Below are positions 1 through 10,325 of a DNA stretch of 64,000 nucleotides, in pieces. Where the stretch lies: contig JAFEMH010000165.1 in assembly GCA_022495995.1 (NCBI GenBank), positions 248,001 through 312,000 of the forward strand. Reading direction: 5' to 3'. How positions within the stretch are numbered: position 1 is the stretch's first letter; each line of letters opens with the position of its first letter. The position numbers and the translations under genes were made by a program. The notes below the pieces were generated by a model. It was given only the letters and a program-made list of their open reading frames with translations. It had not been told where the DNA came from and did no database searches. The DNA is from Adenophora triphylla var. japonica (Eukaryota > Streptophyta > Magnoliopsida > Asterales > Campanulaceae).

Positions 1-597
1 AGTGAGTTTTTTTTTTATCATTATATTATATGATCATGTACATGCACTTGCACTTGCCAAACATAAATATGTATTACTTGAGAATAAAGTTTCCATTTCA
101 GCTCTATATTTTCATGCACAAAATGAGTCCTTAGGAATCAAATCATATATAATATATATAGCAAAACTATTTAGAGGCTCCAGAAAAGGCCACGTCAGCA
201 ATTCAATTCTCAACTCATTTTTATTCCAAGTAAGACTTGATTAAGGGCATTATTGTAATATTATTAGTTAAAGTTAATTTGCAATTTAAAATAAAAATTC
301 CCTCTTAATTAGAAGTTGATTGATTTAATCAGTTTTGAAATTTTGAAAACTAATGGTTACCTAAATTTAAGCACAATTTTTGAATAATTCAAACTCTTTA
401 GGTGATAATTGTGAAGATATAATTATTAGTAATTTTCAAAATTTAAAATAATTAGTAATTTTTGAAATTAAAAATAGATATCAGACTAAATTTCAATTTA
501 ACCATAAATTTCAATTTAAAATAATTAGTAATTTTTGAAATTTAAAAGACATGCCAGAATAAAAATTGGATGACCGAGAAAAACTATTTCTTCTTCT

Positions 598-780
598 TTG
601 GATTCTATTACAACAAATTTGTTAAAAGACGGTGAGAAAAGAAAAATCGGGAGACCAAGAAAGGTAGCTGCTTCTATTTTGGAATCTTCAAAGATAAATT
701 TGGATGTTGATGGATTCAGTTATGCAATTGAAGTTGAATTAATGAAAAACAGTCTTATATCTGATAAGTTATATGTTTGA
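598..780 (+). pseudogene. Possible Helitron 5' exon with an AT-hook-like motif
   Basis: A short open stretch upstream of the recognisable Helitron exons. It contains GRPRK within a basic run (KRKIGRPRKV), which resembles an AT-hook, the minor-groove DNA-binding motif. A second basic motif (ARVGRKQK) lies in the next open stretch, near 1110-1140. Some plant Helitron ORFs carry short basic exons before the zinc-finger part, so this could be the first exon. I cannot define its splice sites well, and the start shown is only the left edge of the open frame. It could instead be chance coding potential in AT-rich DNA. Confidence 0.3.
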
Positions 781-1028
781 TTTATTAGTCAACTATATAT
801 TTTAAAGAGCTAAAATAAATATATTAACCGTTCTCAACATTCTTTTGACATTGTAGGAACAGATAATGTAACAGTAGCAAATAGTACAACATTATTATCT
901 CCTACTGTGAATTTAGGTAATGATTTTTTTTAATTTCGATATTTTTAAATAAAACTATTTATTATTACAAATTATTATTCAATAGTTTATGATAAAATAT
1001 TTCATTAATACTAAGTCATATATTCCAT

Positions 1029-1716
1029 TTGCATACAGAATCCGTGTTGATAAATAATTCTCACATGCATGCGACAACAAGTGAGTCGTTAATAAATCAG
1101 AAGGAAAAATTCAAGAAAGCGCGCGTCGGTAGAAAGCAAAAAGATTCGGACGAACAATATAATACAGGTGTTTATTATTATTTTTTTCTCAAGTATATAT
1201 TATATTATTATTTTCTCTGTATAGCCAATGAATTACTAACATAATTTAAATATTTATCAATATATTGTAGTTTATGGGGATATAGGCGATCCGGAGTACG
1301 AATGTGCGAAATGTGGTGCGATGTTCTGGTATGATGAAAGGTTAAAAAGTACGCAAGCATCAACACAGCCTAAATTTTCATTATGCTGCATGAATGGAAA
1401 AGTTCAGATTGACCCATTAGTGCAGCCACCTAAGTTATTGAGTGATCTCTTAGAGAACAAGCATGAAAAGAGTAAAAATTATAAAGACAATATTCGAGCG
1501 TACAATTCTATGTTCGCATTCACTTCAATGACCGGTGCAGTTGACCATGGCATAAACAATGGTCGTGGTCCTTATTCGTTTAAATTGAAAGGAAAGAATG
1601 ATCATATGATAGGTTCTTTATTGCCTAATGACGGCCATCCCCCCCTCCCCCCGTTTTTCTCAGCTTTATATCTATGACACGGATAATGAAGTTAAAAATA
1701 GAATTAATGCTTTCAG
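1029..1716 (+). pseudogene. Helitron N-terminal exons with zinc-finger-like cysteines
   Basis: Two exons of the Helitron protein N-terminus. Exon one, about 1025-1166, is followed by GT and an AT-rich intron ending in TGTAG near 1270. The second exon holds a CAKC pair followed by a CC pair near LCCMNGK, the usual zinc-binding arrangement before the Helitron_like_N region, then AYNSMFAFTSM and GRGPYSFKLKG, which are typical of plant Helitrons. The frame breaks in a C-rich run at about 1638-1655: the downstream YIYDTDNEVKNRINAF peptide lies in another frame. The exon ends at TTTCAG before GTAC near 1717. Role inferred from family: DNA or protein contact by the transposase. Confidence 0.7.
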
Positions 1717-1812
1717 GTACATTTTTATTTAATTATTCGAGAATTATAATGTATATTACATATATTGTATGACTATCATCTATTTATATGTCTGATTCTT
1801 TCACACAAGCAG

Positions 1813-4000
1813 GAAAGATAAAGATAAGCCTTCTCCATTTGATGAGTCAATTGTTGCTGATTTAAAAAATATGATAGATGGGCATAACCCTTATGTATGC
1901 ACGCATGTAATGGCCAGAGCACATATTAGAATGAAGAAAGATATTAAATTGAGGCTTATAGGAAAGCGGGGTAGAGATGGAAAACCGTTTAATATGCCGA
2001 CCTCGAGAGGTCGCCGCTATAATTGAAGGTGATATTGATGATTCGGGTGATGTCGGGGACATTGTTATTGAAAAGCGGAATGGGGCTCACGAAACATATT
2101 CATGAATTTGATAAATCTTACCTTCCTCTACATTATCCTCTCGTTATTTGTATACGGTGAAGATGGATATTTCACGTACATTCCGAGAAATAAACCTCCC
2201 TGGCAAAGAGATCAAGTTTGTCAATAAAAGAGTTTTTATCTTTTCGACTTCAGAGAGGATAAGAGAAGGATCACGGCTTATGAGAAGCGGCCTGCTGCAG
2301 CAATTTATGGTTGATGCATATGTTATGATGGAAACACAGAGGCTTCAATGGATACGTTATAATCAGCCTACTCTTCGGATGGAAACTTATAAAAATCTGT
2401 CGGATGCATCGGTAAGGGGAGATACCGGCGAAGCTTCTGGGAGACGAGTTATATTGCCATCCTCTTATATCGGCGGGCAGCGGTGGATGACTCAAAATTA
2501 CCAGGATTCTCTCGCTATATGTAAATGGACTGGGTATCCGTCACTTTTCATAACATTTACGTGTAATCCTAAATGGCCGGAGATTACGAGATTCTGTAAA
2601 AAATATGGCATTAGGACTGAGGATAGGCCTGATGTATTAAACAGGGTATTTAGAATGAAGCTTAATAAGATGATTGCAGATTTCAAGGAAGGCAAAGTAT
2701 TTGGCACCCCAAAAGCAAGTAAGTAAATCTTTAAATATTATTTGTTTTCCTCTTATTGTTTTGTCATTTATATTTTTTTTATTAGCATGTTCCTCTTATT
2801 TTGTTAATTGATTCATGCAGTTATATACATGGTGGAGTTTCAGAAGAGGGCCTTTCGCATGCTCATATCTTCTCTTTCTTAACCGCCAGGATCAGGGTCA
2901 TAATCCTGAAGATATTGACAAGTGGATTATTGCTAAGATTCCTGACAAGGAGAAATATCCTAGATTATACGAGGCAGTTGCTGAATATATGTTGCATGGA
3001 CCATGTGGTGCTGCTAATCCTAAATCTCCGTGTATGGATCACAACAGGTGCTCAAAGAAATTCTCTAAATCATTCAATGATCGCACTCGTGTAGACGAGA
3101 ATGGGTATCATGTATATAGGCGAAGAGACACGGGTTTCATAATTGATAAGGGTGGTGTTGCTCTCGACAATTGTTCAGTTGTCACATTCAATCCATATCT
3201 TTTGCTAAAGTACGAAGCTCATATAAATGTCGAGTACTGCAATCAGAGCAAGGCAATCAAGTATTTGTTCAAGTATATAAATAAGGGAATCGAGAGGATA
3301 TGCCTTGCAATCGAAAATGATGAGGTGAAAAGGCAAATTGATTGTCGATATGTCTCTGCGTGTGAAGCTATGTGGAGGATTTTCGGATTCGACATACATT
3401 ATCAGACCCCTCCTGTTGAGCGCTTGGTTTTTCACTTGGAGGGTGACCATAGTATCTCCTTCAAGGACGGAGACTTTCTTCCTGATGTTTTGGATAAAGC
3501 GACAGTTAAAGAATCTCAATTTATGAAGTGGATGGAGTATAACAGTATTCATTCAGAGGCTCGGAAATATAAATACTGTGAATTTCCTCATCATTTCGTA
3601 TGGGATAAAACTAAACGTAAATGGCGTCCGAGGAAAGATAAACGTTTTGCAGTGGGGCATATTTATCATGTTCCAATGAATTGCGGAGAATTGTATTACC
3701 TCAGGATAATGTTGAATCATGTAGCAGGTCCCATGGAATTCAAGGATTTGAGAACTGTAAATCGCGTTGTTCATCCCGATTTCAAATCTTCATGTTACGC
3801 TCTGGGATTATTAGATGATGACAAAGAATATGTTGATGAAATTATAGAAGCGAGTCATTGGAGGTTGCCCGATAGTCTGAAAATACTATTTTCTATGTTG
3901 CTACTATCTAATAGTATGTCGAATCCGGGAGAGGTATGGGAGAAGACTTGGCACTTATTATCTGATGATATAGAGTACAAGTATTGGAGATTTAAATATC
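1813..4000 (+). pseudogene. Helitron Rep (HUH endonuclease) region, frameshifted
   Basis: This is the Rep part, which nicks and religates DNA in rolling-circle transposition. It starts after an intron acceptor near 1812. Blocks seen: GKRGRDGKPFNMPTSR (about 1960), the long Helitron_like_N block at 2148-2720 (including ICKWTGYPSLFITFTCNPKWPEI), then after an apparent intron the HUH motif as HAH at 2858-2866 and the two tyrosines of YLFKY at 3262-3276 followed by INKG. Frames change at about 2000 (two bases missing), about 2100, at 2850 (one base missing just before HUH) and shortly after HUH near 2890, so no single frame remains. The conserved tail near 3860-3990 (WRLPDSLKILF, then DDIEYKYW) runs into the LINE insertion. 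Confidence 0.8.
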
Positions 4001-4009
4001 TCTTCGAGT

Positions 4010-5232
4010 ATGGTTAATCGAAATTTTATGCGGAGAATTCGAAAGAGTGAAGTGGAAATGGCAATGAAAAAGATGAGATTGAAGAAAGCCGTTGGACCGG
4101 ATGGCATACCAATTGAGGTTTGGAGATGTTTCGGGGAGAGGGGAGTAGATTGGTTAACAACGCTATTTAACAAGATATGGAGAGTTAACACAATGTCATT
4201 GGAGTGGCGGAAGAGTACTCTGATCCCTTTGTATAAGAATAAAGGTGATGCCCAAGATTGTGCCAACTATCGGGGGATCAAACTAATGAGCCATACTATG
4301 AAACTTTGGGAAAGAGTGATTGCACAGAGGCTGAGAAAAATTATGGATATTTCGGATAACCAATTTGGGTTTATGTCAGGTAGATCAACTATGGAGGCAA
4401 TATATCTTATGAGACAAACCATGGAGAAATATCGAGATCAAAAGAAAGATTTGCATATGGTTTTCATTGATTTGGAGAAGGCGTATGATAAAGTGCCAAG
4501 AGAGGTACTTTGGTGGGCATTAGCAAAGAAGGGTGTTTCAAAGAAATATATTGATATTATTAAGGACATGTATAATGGAGTTAGTACTTGTGTAAAGACT
4601 AGTGTTGGGAAGACTGAAGAGTTCCCTATAAAGATTGGAGTGCATCAAGGTTCCGCACTTAGCCCCTTTCTTTTTGCTTTGATAATGGACTCCAAGATGA
4701 TATACCAAAGTGTATGCTGTTCGCAGATGATATTGTGCTGATTGATGAGACAAGAGAGGGTGTTGAAAGTAAATTGGAGTTGTGGAGACACACTTTGGAA
4801 TCTCGAGGTTTTCGATTAAGCAGAAGCAAGACTGAATATTTGGAGTGTAAGTTTAGCGAGTTGGAAGTAGGAAGGCGGGCGGTCACATTTGATGGAAATA
4901 TTATCCAAGCTTCTGAGTTTTTTCGCTATCTTGGATCCATTATCCAAAAGGATGGAGAATTAGATGGAGATGTGGCTCATAGGATTAAAGCAGGTTGGTT
5001 GAAGTGGAAGAGTGCCACAGGGTTTCTATGTGATCGCGGCATGCCCAATAGATTAAAGGGAAAATTCTATCGCACGGCAATTAGGCCAGCATTGCTTTAC
5101 GGCACCGAATGTTGGGTCGTGAAACAGTGTCACGTGCATAAGATGAATGTGGCGGAGATGCGTATGTCGCGATGGATGTGCGATCATACAAGAAAGGATC
5201 GATTGGGGAATGAGGTGATCGAGGTAAAGTAG
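4010..5232 (+). pseudogene. RTE LINE reverse transcriptase, C-terminal part, frameshifted
   Basis: Reverse transcriptase of an RTE-type LINE in two overlapping frames. The first (4010-4741) holds KAVGPDGIPIEVW, YRGIKLMSHTMKLWE, DLEKAYDKVPR and [18 protein letters not shown]. The second (4714-5232) begins with the catalytic [11 protein letters not shown] and continues through the thumb and connection ([33 protein letters not shown]). A short deletion near 4690, after the LIMD peptide, shifts the frame, so RT motifs on either side of the active site are no longer in register. A stop at 5230-5232 also cuts off the C-terminus, although recognisable peptides (RWFGHVRRRP) continue beyond it. Confidence 0.85.
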
Positions 5233-5479
5233 GAGTTGCGCCCGCCCATTGAGGATAAAATAAGGGAAAATTGTATAAGGTGGTTTGGACATGTGAGAAG
5301 GAGACCGAGTGATGCACCGGTTAGGAGGCCGAACAGTGGAGAAATGATAAAATGGCGAGGGGTAGGGGAAGACCCAAACAAACTTGGATTAGAGTAATTG
5401 AAAAGGATATGAGTTTACTTGGAGTGGATGAAAGTATGGTGTTGAAGAGGCCGGAGTGGAGGGCAAAAATCCATGTGGG

Positions 5480-5671
5480 GGTTGATTTTTTTTCTTGATT
5501 TTTATTTTTATTTTATTTATTTATTTAATTAATTTATTATTATTTTTATTTATTTATTTTATTTATTTATTATTATTTATTTTATTTTTTGATTTTTTGA
5601 TTTTTTGATTTTTTGATTTTTTGATTTTGATTTGTATGTTTATTTATTTATTTATTATTTATTTATTTATT

Positions 5672-5719
<48 letters not shown>

Positions 5720-5735
5720 TTCTATTTTTTTTTTC
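5480..5735 (+). repeat. AT-rich simple repeats in the LINE 3' region
   Basis: About 250 bases of T/A tetranucleotide tracts (TTTA)n with a central (TTTTTGA)n run near 5588-5630. They lie between the LINE ORF remnant and its conserved 3' end. This is probable microsatellite expansion in the 3' UTR. Confidence 0.8.
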
Positions 5736-5810
5736 ACGATGACATATGAGGATTCATGTTAGCCGACCCCAAATTATTTTGGGACTAAGGCTTTGTTGTT
5801 GTTGTTGTTG

Positions 5811-7620
5811 TATAATTTCAGGTTTGAAATTAATTAATGAACAGGTCCAGAATCTTGCTTTGACGAAAATTGAGAAGTTACTGATAGAGAATTGCAGCAG
5901 TCTCCATAAATTTAAAGACATGCCTAAACCGGTGGGCAATGTCATTGGTGATGCGATAAATAAGCTCATTCTAGATGAGGCATCTTATGACATTGATGAG
6001 ATGAAAGCTGAGCACTTCAGATTACATCCTCGCCAATGTACCGAGCAAAAGAGTGTTTATGATAAGATTATGTCGGTTGTTGATCGAGGAAACGGTGGTG
6101 TGTTTTTCCTCTATGGTTATGGTGGTACGGGAAAGACCTTCTTATGGAAAACACTGTGTTTTGCATTAAGGAGCAGGAGAGATATTGTTCTTCCTGTTGC
6201 TTCCAGTGGCATAGCTTCATTGCTCCTTCCGAAAGGTAGGACCGCGCATTCTAGGTTCGGTATCCCGATACGGGTAAACGAGAGCTCAACTTGCAGTAAA
6301 CTAAAGTCGGGTACGGATGAGGCAGCACTTCTACAGAAAACCAAACTAATTATATAGGACGAAGCTCCAATGGCTCATAAACATTGTTTTGAGGCTCTCG
6401 ATCGTAGCCTCCGAGATATTATTCGTACACCCGAGGGGAGATATTCCAATAAACCATTTGGTGGTTTAGTTATTGTATTCGTTGGTGATTCAGACAGATT
6501 TTACCTGTTATTCCTAAAGGGAGTAGGCATGATATTGTGCATGTTGCACTCTGTTCATCCAAAATATGGAATGACTGTGAGATTCTCAGATTGACGCATA
6601 ATATGAGATTGCAGGTAATTCTTAAATAGCCTTTATTCATCTACTTAAATATTTTATTTCAATTTAAGTAATTTGTATATATTTAACTTAATGTAGGGTG
6701 ATTCTACTTCTCATAATTCCGAAGAGATAAGAGATTTCGCTCAGTGGCTCTTGAGTGTCGGAGATGGGATTGCCGGTGGAGATAATGACGGGGAAATTGA
6801 CATTAACCTTCCTGATGATATATTGATTCGTGAGGCTTCAGATCCTATTGCAAAAATAGTCGAATCTATATATCCTGACTTATTGCAAAATAAGGATGTC
6901 GAAGGATTCTTCCAGACTAGAGCTGTGCTTGCTCCAACAAATGAGATTGTCGATAACATAAATGATTATGTCATGTCACTCTTTCCGGGAGACGAAGTTG
7001 AATATATGAGTTTTGATGTCATTTGTAAGGATGAGGATGATGAAAATGGTGCTGAAGATATATTCTCACCTAAATTTTTAAACACTATCAAGTGTTCTGG
7101 ATTGGCAAATCACATTATTAAGCTGAAGGTTGGGTGCATAGTAATGCTTTTGAGAAATCTTGATCAAGCTGCTGAATTGTGTAACGGCACCAGAATGATT
7201 GTCACTCAATTAGGTAAATACAGTAATTTTTTATTTTTTATATACATATAATACATATATGTAGGTAAGCACGTAGTCGAAGCCAAGATGCTTTCGGGAA
7301 AGAATGCTGGCATGAAGGTGCTTATTACTAGAATGATAATGTCTCCGTCAGATGTGACAAAATTTTCGGTTAGATTCCAAAGAAGGCAATTTCCACTTGT
7401 CGTTTCTTTTGCTATGACAATCAACAAGAGTCAGGGACAATCTCTTTCCCATGTAGGACTATATATTTCACAACCTGTTTTCAGTCACGGACAACTTTAT
7501 GTAGCATTTTTCAGAGTAACCAGCAAGAGAGGACTTAAAGTTATTATTTGTGATTCATATGCTCAAACATATGACAAGACGATGAATGTAGTCTACAAGA
7601 AAGTTTTCGACAGACTCTGA
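5811..7620 (+). pseudogene. Helitron Pif1-like helicase, split and mutated
   Basis: Superfamily 1B helicase half of the Helitron protein, unwinding DNA during rolling-circle transposition. Seen in order: LKLINEQVQNLALTKIEKLL, Walker A GYGGTGKT at 6115-6138, ASSGIASLLLPKGRTAHS, a TAG at 6355-6357 directly before the Walker B peptide DEAP (6358-6369), FGGLVIVFVGD with a one-base loss at about 6488 that shifts the frame, THNMRLQ up to an intron (6615-6696), then LAPTNEIVDNIN, a second intron (7214-7264), and the C-terminal motifs SFAMTINKSQGQSLSHVGLY and GQLYVAFFRVTSKRGL ending at TGA 7618-7620. Phe replaces the Ser usually seen in the FSRV part of the last motif. The gene is recognisable throughout but cannot be translated intact. 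Confidence 0.85.
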
Positions 7621-8040
7621 GAATTTATGTCGCACAATTTGTGGTTAAACAAAAGTATTGCAATTTCTTATTATTTTCTTTTTTTTTTTATTTTGTTTTT
7701 CTTTAAATATATAGGAGATGGAAGAGATTGTGTTGACACTTAGGCACACACTATTAAACTCACGCTATTGTAACCATATCTCTTCATCTTCCAAAGTTGT
7801 AACACTAAAATCTTAATAATGTTTTTTGGTTAGGCAGGGACCTAACCTCCCGTGGTTTTGTGCCGGCGAAATAGTTGTCTCAAGGGCTTTCCACGTTACA
7901 TCATGTGTCAACATCTTTTTTCTGTATTAATTATACTCCTAATATCCGCTACATTGATTATCAATTTCGATTTATATTGTTACTTAAAAATCAATTAAAA
8001 CACATAAATAATTATTTACTTAATAAAAAAAAATTATTCA
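7621..8040. other. Helitron 3' non-coding region
   Basis: AT-rich sequence between the helicase stop codon and the proposed terminal hairpin. No coding or RNA gene recognised. Confidence 0.5.
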
Positions 8041-8069
8041 CCGTCAGGTACCGACGGATTACTGACTAG
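8041..8069 (+). other. Proposed Helitron 3' terminus: hairpin plus CTAG
   Basis: A GC-rich inverted repeat, CCGTC (8041-8045) and GACGG (8053-8057) with a 7-base loop, is followed eight bases later by CTAG (8066-8069) and then T. This matches the Helitron rule of a short hairpin just upstream of CTRR and insertion before T. The stem is short, so the call is moderate. Confidence 0.6.
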
Positions 8070-8230
8070 TATTGATTCAACATTAAAACTGACACTGTCG
8101 ATATTAAAATATTTTTTAACATTAAAACAAGCAAAATTTTAACATTAAAATTAACACTTTAAAATAATATATTAAAAAAAAAAACATTTCAAAATGTTAT
8201 AAGAATGACTCTAAGACTTAACATTCAATT

Positions 8231-9002
8231 TGATGCGACTATGGAAAATGGATTGGGCCAAGCCACTGTAGATAGGCCCAATATTTAGACATGGGCCGAA
8301 CCTTCTGGTTTAGGCCGTGCGACTGTGGCCACGGCCCATCGGCGACATTAGATGATTTGGCCACATGGGCTAAAGAGCGACAATGACCATAAAGCGTGAG
8401 AGTATTATTGCGGGAACAATGGAATCATGCGAGTAGCGCAATCAAGCGTTGACGAGATCACCTTACTTGGCCTCTGGGGGAAGTACATTCCTGAAGTAGG
8501 CGGCTTGGGATGACATCACAAAGGTCGCTCGTCTTCCCCTTGGTTGCCGCCAGGGCGATATCGGCGCTTGGGCGTTTCCGGAGCCACGCTCTGGTTGGCG
8601 CCTACGCTCCTAACCCTAAATACCATTGATAGATGATTGATGTGACAAGGTAAATAGTGAAATCCCACTATCTTTGAGTTGGTTGAGACCATTGGCTGGA
8701 TGATTGACAAGTGTCCCCCATGTGCATGGCACATGGGGGGCTTGGGGTATAAAAAAGAGAGAGCCTCTTCATTTACCGGTATGTTTTTCTCCCTCTACTC
8801 TCTCTCTAAGAAACCTCCATTGTTGTACCACCTTCCTTGTCCATCTAACCTTACTCTCACGCCGGAGGGGGTACGCCGGAAACACCCCCGGCCTAGTTGA
8901 CGTGTGTTTCTTGTGTGTAGGCCGACCATCAAAGGGGAAGCTGCCGGAGTATCCATTCTTTTTCAGTTCCAGTGCAACCTCAGATTTTTCATGGTAGCAT
9001 CA
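8231..9002 (+). repeat. Tat gypsy 5' LTR (772 bp)
   Basis: Runs from TGATGCGAC at 8231 to GCATCA at 9002 and is followed two bases later by the PBS. The end was set by comparison with the Tat-type LTR at the right edge of the window, which ends in the same TAGCATCA. It contains a TATA box at 8748 preceded by a perfect 10-bp inverted repeat, and a GC-rich U5 with CGCCGGAGGGGG. Confidence 0.75.
8715..8756 (+). promoter_or_regulatory. LTR promoter: E-box palindrome and TATA box
   Basis: CCCCCATGTG (8715-8724) and CACATGGGGG (8730-8739) form a perfect 10-bp inverted repeat with a 5-base spacer. Each arm contains the E-box-like CATGTG/CACATG. TATAAAAAA starts at 8748. The spacing suggests a core promoter with transcription starting near 8780. 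Confidence 0.65.
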
Positions 9003-9004
9003 GT

Positions 9005-9021
9005 TGGTTCCGTTGCCGGGA
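9005..9021 (+). other. Primer binding site, tRNA-Asp type
   Basis: TGGTTCCGTTGCCGGGA closely matches the plant Tat/Athila PBS complementary to the tRNA-Asp 3' end, which usually begins TGGCGCCGTTGCCGGGGA. It lies two bases after the LTR. Confidence 0.8.
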
Positions 9022-9225
9022 CTGAAATCTTCCTTTTTGTGCGATTGTTCAAGGGCTTGTTGGTGGTTTGAAGAGCACCGTCACTTTTCAGCTGATGGGG
9101 TTAGCGTTTTAAGGGTTGGTATCCTTTGGTGTTTGTTCATAAAAGTGTGGTTCAGGTGTGTTGTTTGGGAAAAAGGTTGTTGTGTGGTGGTTTATGATCA
9201 TTACTAAACCCAGAAATTGCCCAGA

Positions 9226-10323
9226 ATGGTTCAGGAGAAGAATACCCAGACAAAGGATACTCGAAATCTGGAGCTAGAGACGCCTAATCACAAGGATGCC
9301 CGCGGGGCGAGATCAGGGACTGCTCGTGAAGGCGATATCCATACTTCCGAGACAGATTCGGCAATTAGGAGCGCCCGAAGGCGAGAAGATAGAGAGCGAG
9401 AAGCGAGAAACAAACGAAAGGAAGGAGAGCAAGATCCCGTTCCGTCTAAAACCCAGAGCGCCAGGGCCGAAGCCGAGCAGTTAAGAAAGGAGAATGCTTA
9501 TATGATGAAGGTTCTCGCGAACAATGAAAGATTAAAAAAGATAGGCCAAGCACCTACGGTGATCCCGCCTGAGTTGTCGGTGGAAGGACGGGATAGAGGA
9601 AGACGGAGCGCCAATCATAGCGCTTCCAGAAGGAGTGAAGGGCGGGAGAGGGATATGTCGCCGCCCGAGAATGAGGAAAGAGTTCGTAGGCGTAGAGATG
9701 ATGAGAGAGCGAGATCTGAAAGGGTCAAGAGGAGGCGCGGAGATCGCATTGAAGAAGGAAGGATTTATCATAAGTCAGGAAATTCGCGAGATGACTCTTA
9801 TTATTTTGGATATGAAAGTGATGAGGGATCCACACCGGACAGAGATTATGTGCCAAGCCGTTCGAGGTATTCCGACGATGAGACATATGTGAGAGAAAGG
9901 TCGCACAGGTCGAGGCATTCTGACAGGGCTCGCCGAGATGAGTTGTCGCTACGGGATAGAGATCGTAGGCGGCGAGAAAGGAGTGATCGAGAGCGGGCAG
10001 AGAAAGCCGCAGAATCCGAGAAGATTGCGGAGGCTATCAGAGTGGCTGAAGCTCTAAAGGCCGTGGAATTAGCCAAAGCCGCAGAATTGGAAAAGGCGAA
10101 GAAAAGCGAAGATGATAGGTGGAAGTCCGAAATGGCGGAGATGGCTAAGAAGATTAAAGAGTTAGAAGCGGGAACCAAACCCCAGGAAGTGAAAGGTTCT
10201 TATTTGGCCCCGTTTGTAAAAAGCATTCAGATTGCCGCCCCTGACCCTGCTTTCCGCATGCCAAATTTACCAAGTTATTCGGGGAGCACTAGGGCTAACA
10301 CTCATATTAAGGGTTTGAGGTAA
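9226..10323 (+). CDS. gag: Tat gag, N-terminal part
   Basis: Start of the gag protein, the structural capsid/nucleocapsid precursor. I chose ATG 9226 because the upstream frame lacks a better methionine and it follows the PBS and leader. The protein is very rich in Arg, Glu, Asp and Ser (many RSRY, RRRRE and RERS patches) with a long Ala/Lys/Glu helix near residues 265-310, probably a coiled coil. It ends SYSGSTRANTHIKG, the start of the retrotransposon gag domain. A one-base loss in the GGGTTTG homopolymer at about 10311-10317 sends it to TAA at 10321; the domain continues in the next frame from 10326. So gag is split by a frameshift inside its core domain, not at the normal gag-pol boundary. 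Confidence 0.85.
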   Translation: MVQEKNTQTKDTRNLELETPNHKDARGARSGTAREGDIHTSETDSAIRSARRREDREREARNKRKEGEQDPVPSKTQSARAEAEQLRKENAYMMKVLANNERLKKIGQAPTVIPPELSVEGRDRGRRSANHSASRRSEGRERDMSPPENEERVRRRRDDERARSERVKRRRGDRIEEGRIYHKSGNSRDDSYYFGYESDEGSTPDRDYVPSRSRYSDDETYVRERSHRSRHSDRARRDELSLRDRDRRRRERSDRERAEKAAESEKIAEAIRVAEALKAVELAKAAELEKAKKSEDDRWKSEMAEMAKKIKELEAGTKPQEVKGSYLAPFVKSIQIAAPDPAFRMPNLPSYSGSTRANTHIKGLR

Positions 10324-10325
10324 CG

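Larger units (their letters stand above)
4000..5810 (+). mobile_element. 5'-truncated RTE-clade LINE inserted in the Helitron
   Basis: A non-LTR retrotransposon fragment separating the Helitron Rep and helicase parts. Only the reverse-transcriptase half remains; there is no endonuclease domain, consistent with 5' truncation by target-primed reverse transcription. The 3' end has the typical plant RTE ending, a GACCCCAAATTATTTTGGGA stretch followed by five TTG units ending at 5810. The sequence immediately after it returns to Helitron coding (LKLINEQVQNLAL). The 5' junction is approximate (3990-4015), and I could not identify a convincing target-site duplication. Confidence 0.85.
145..8069 (+). 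mobile_element. Helitron (Rep/helicase type), degenerate, with a nested LINE
   Basis: A rolling-circle transposon of the plant Helitron type. Seen: zinc-finger-like N-terminal exons, a Rep region with an HAH (HUH) motif and a YLFKY two-tyrosine motif, then a Pif1-like helicase with the Walker A motif GYGGTGKT, all on the plus strand in canonical order. Proposed 5' end is TC at 145 after an A; it begins TCATATATAATATA and is followed by a GCCACGT stretch, as in many plant Helitrons. Proposed 3' end is CTAG at 8066-8069, eight bases after a GC-rich hairpin and followed by T, so insertion between A and T fits. Termini are by-eye calls and the 5' end is the weaker. The coding part has several frameshifts and a nonsense codon, so this copy is not autonomous. 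Confidence 0.8.

Noticed and set aside
8679..9207. Open frames in the Tat LTR and leader
   Set aside because: Lie across TATA box, LTR end and PBS; no domain; ordinary chance frames.
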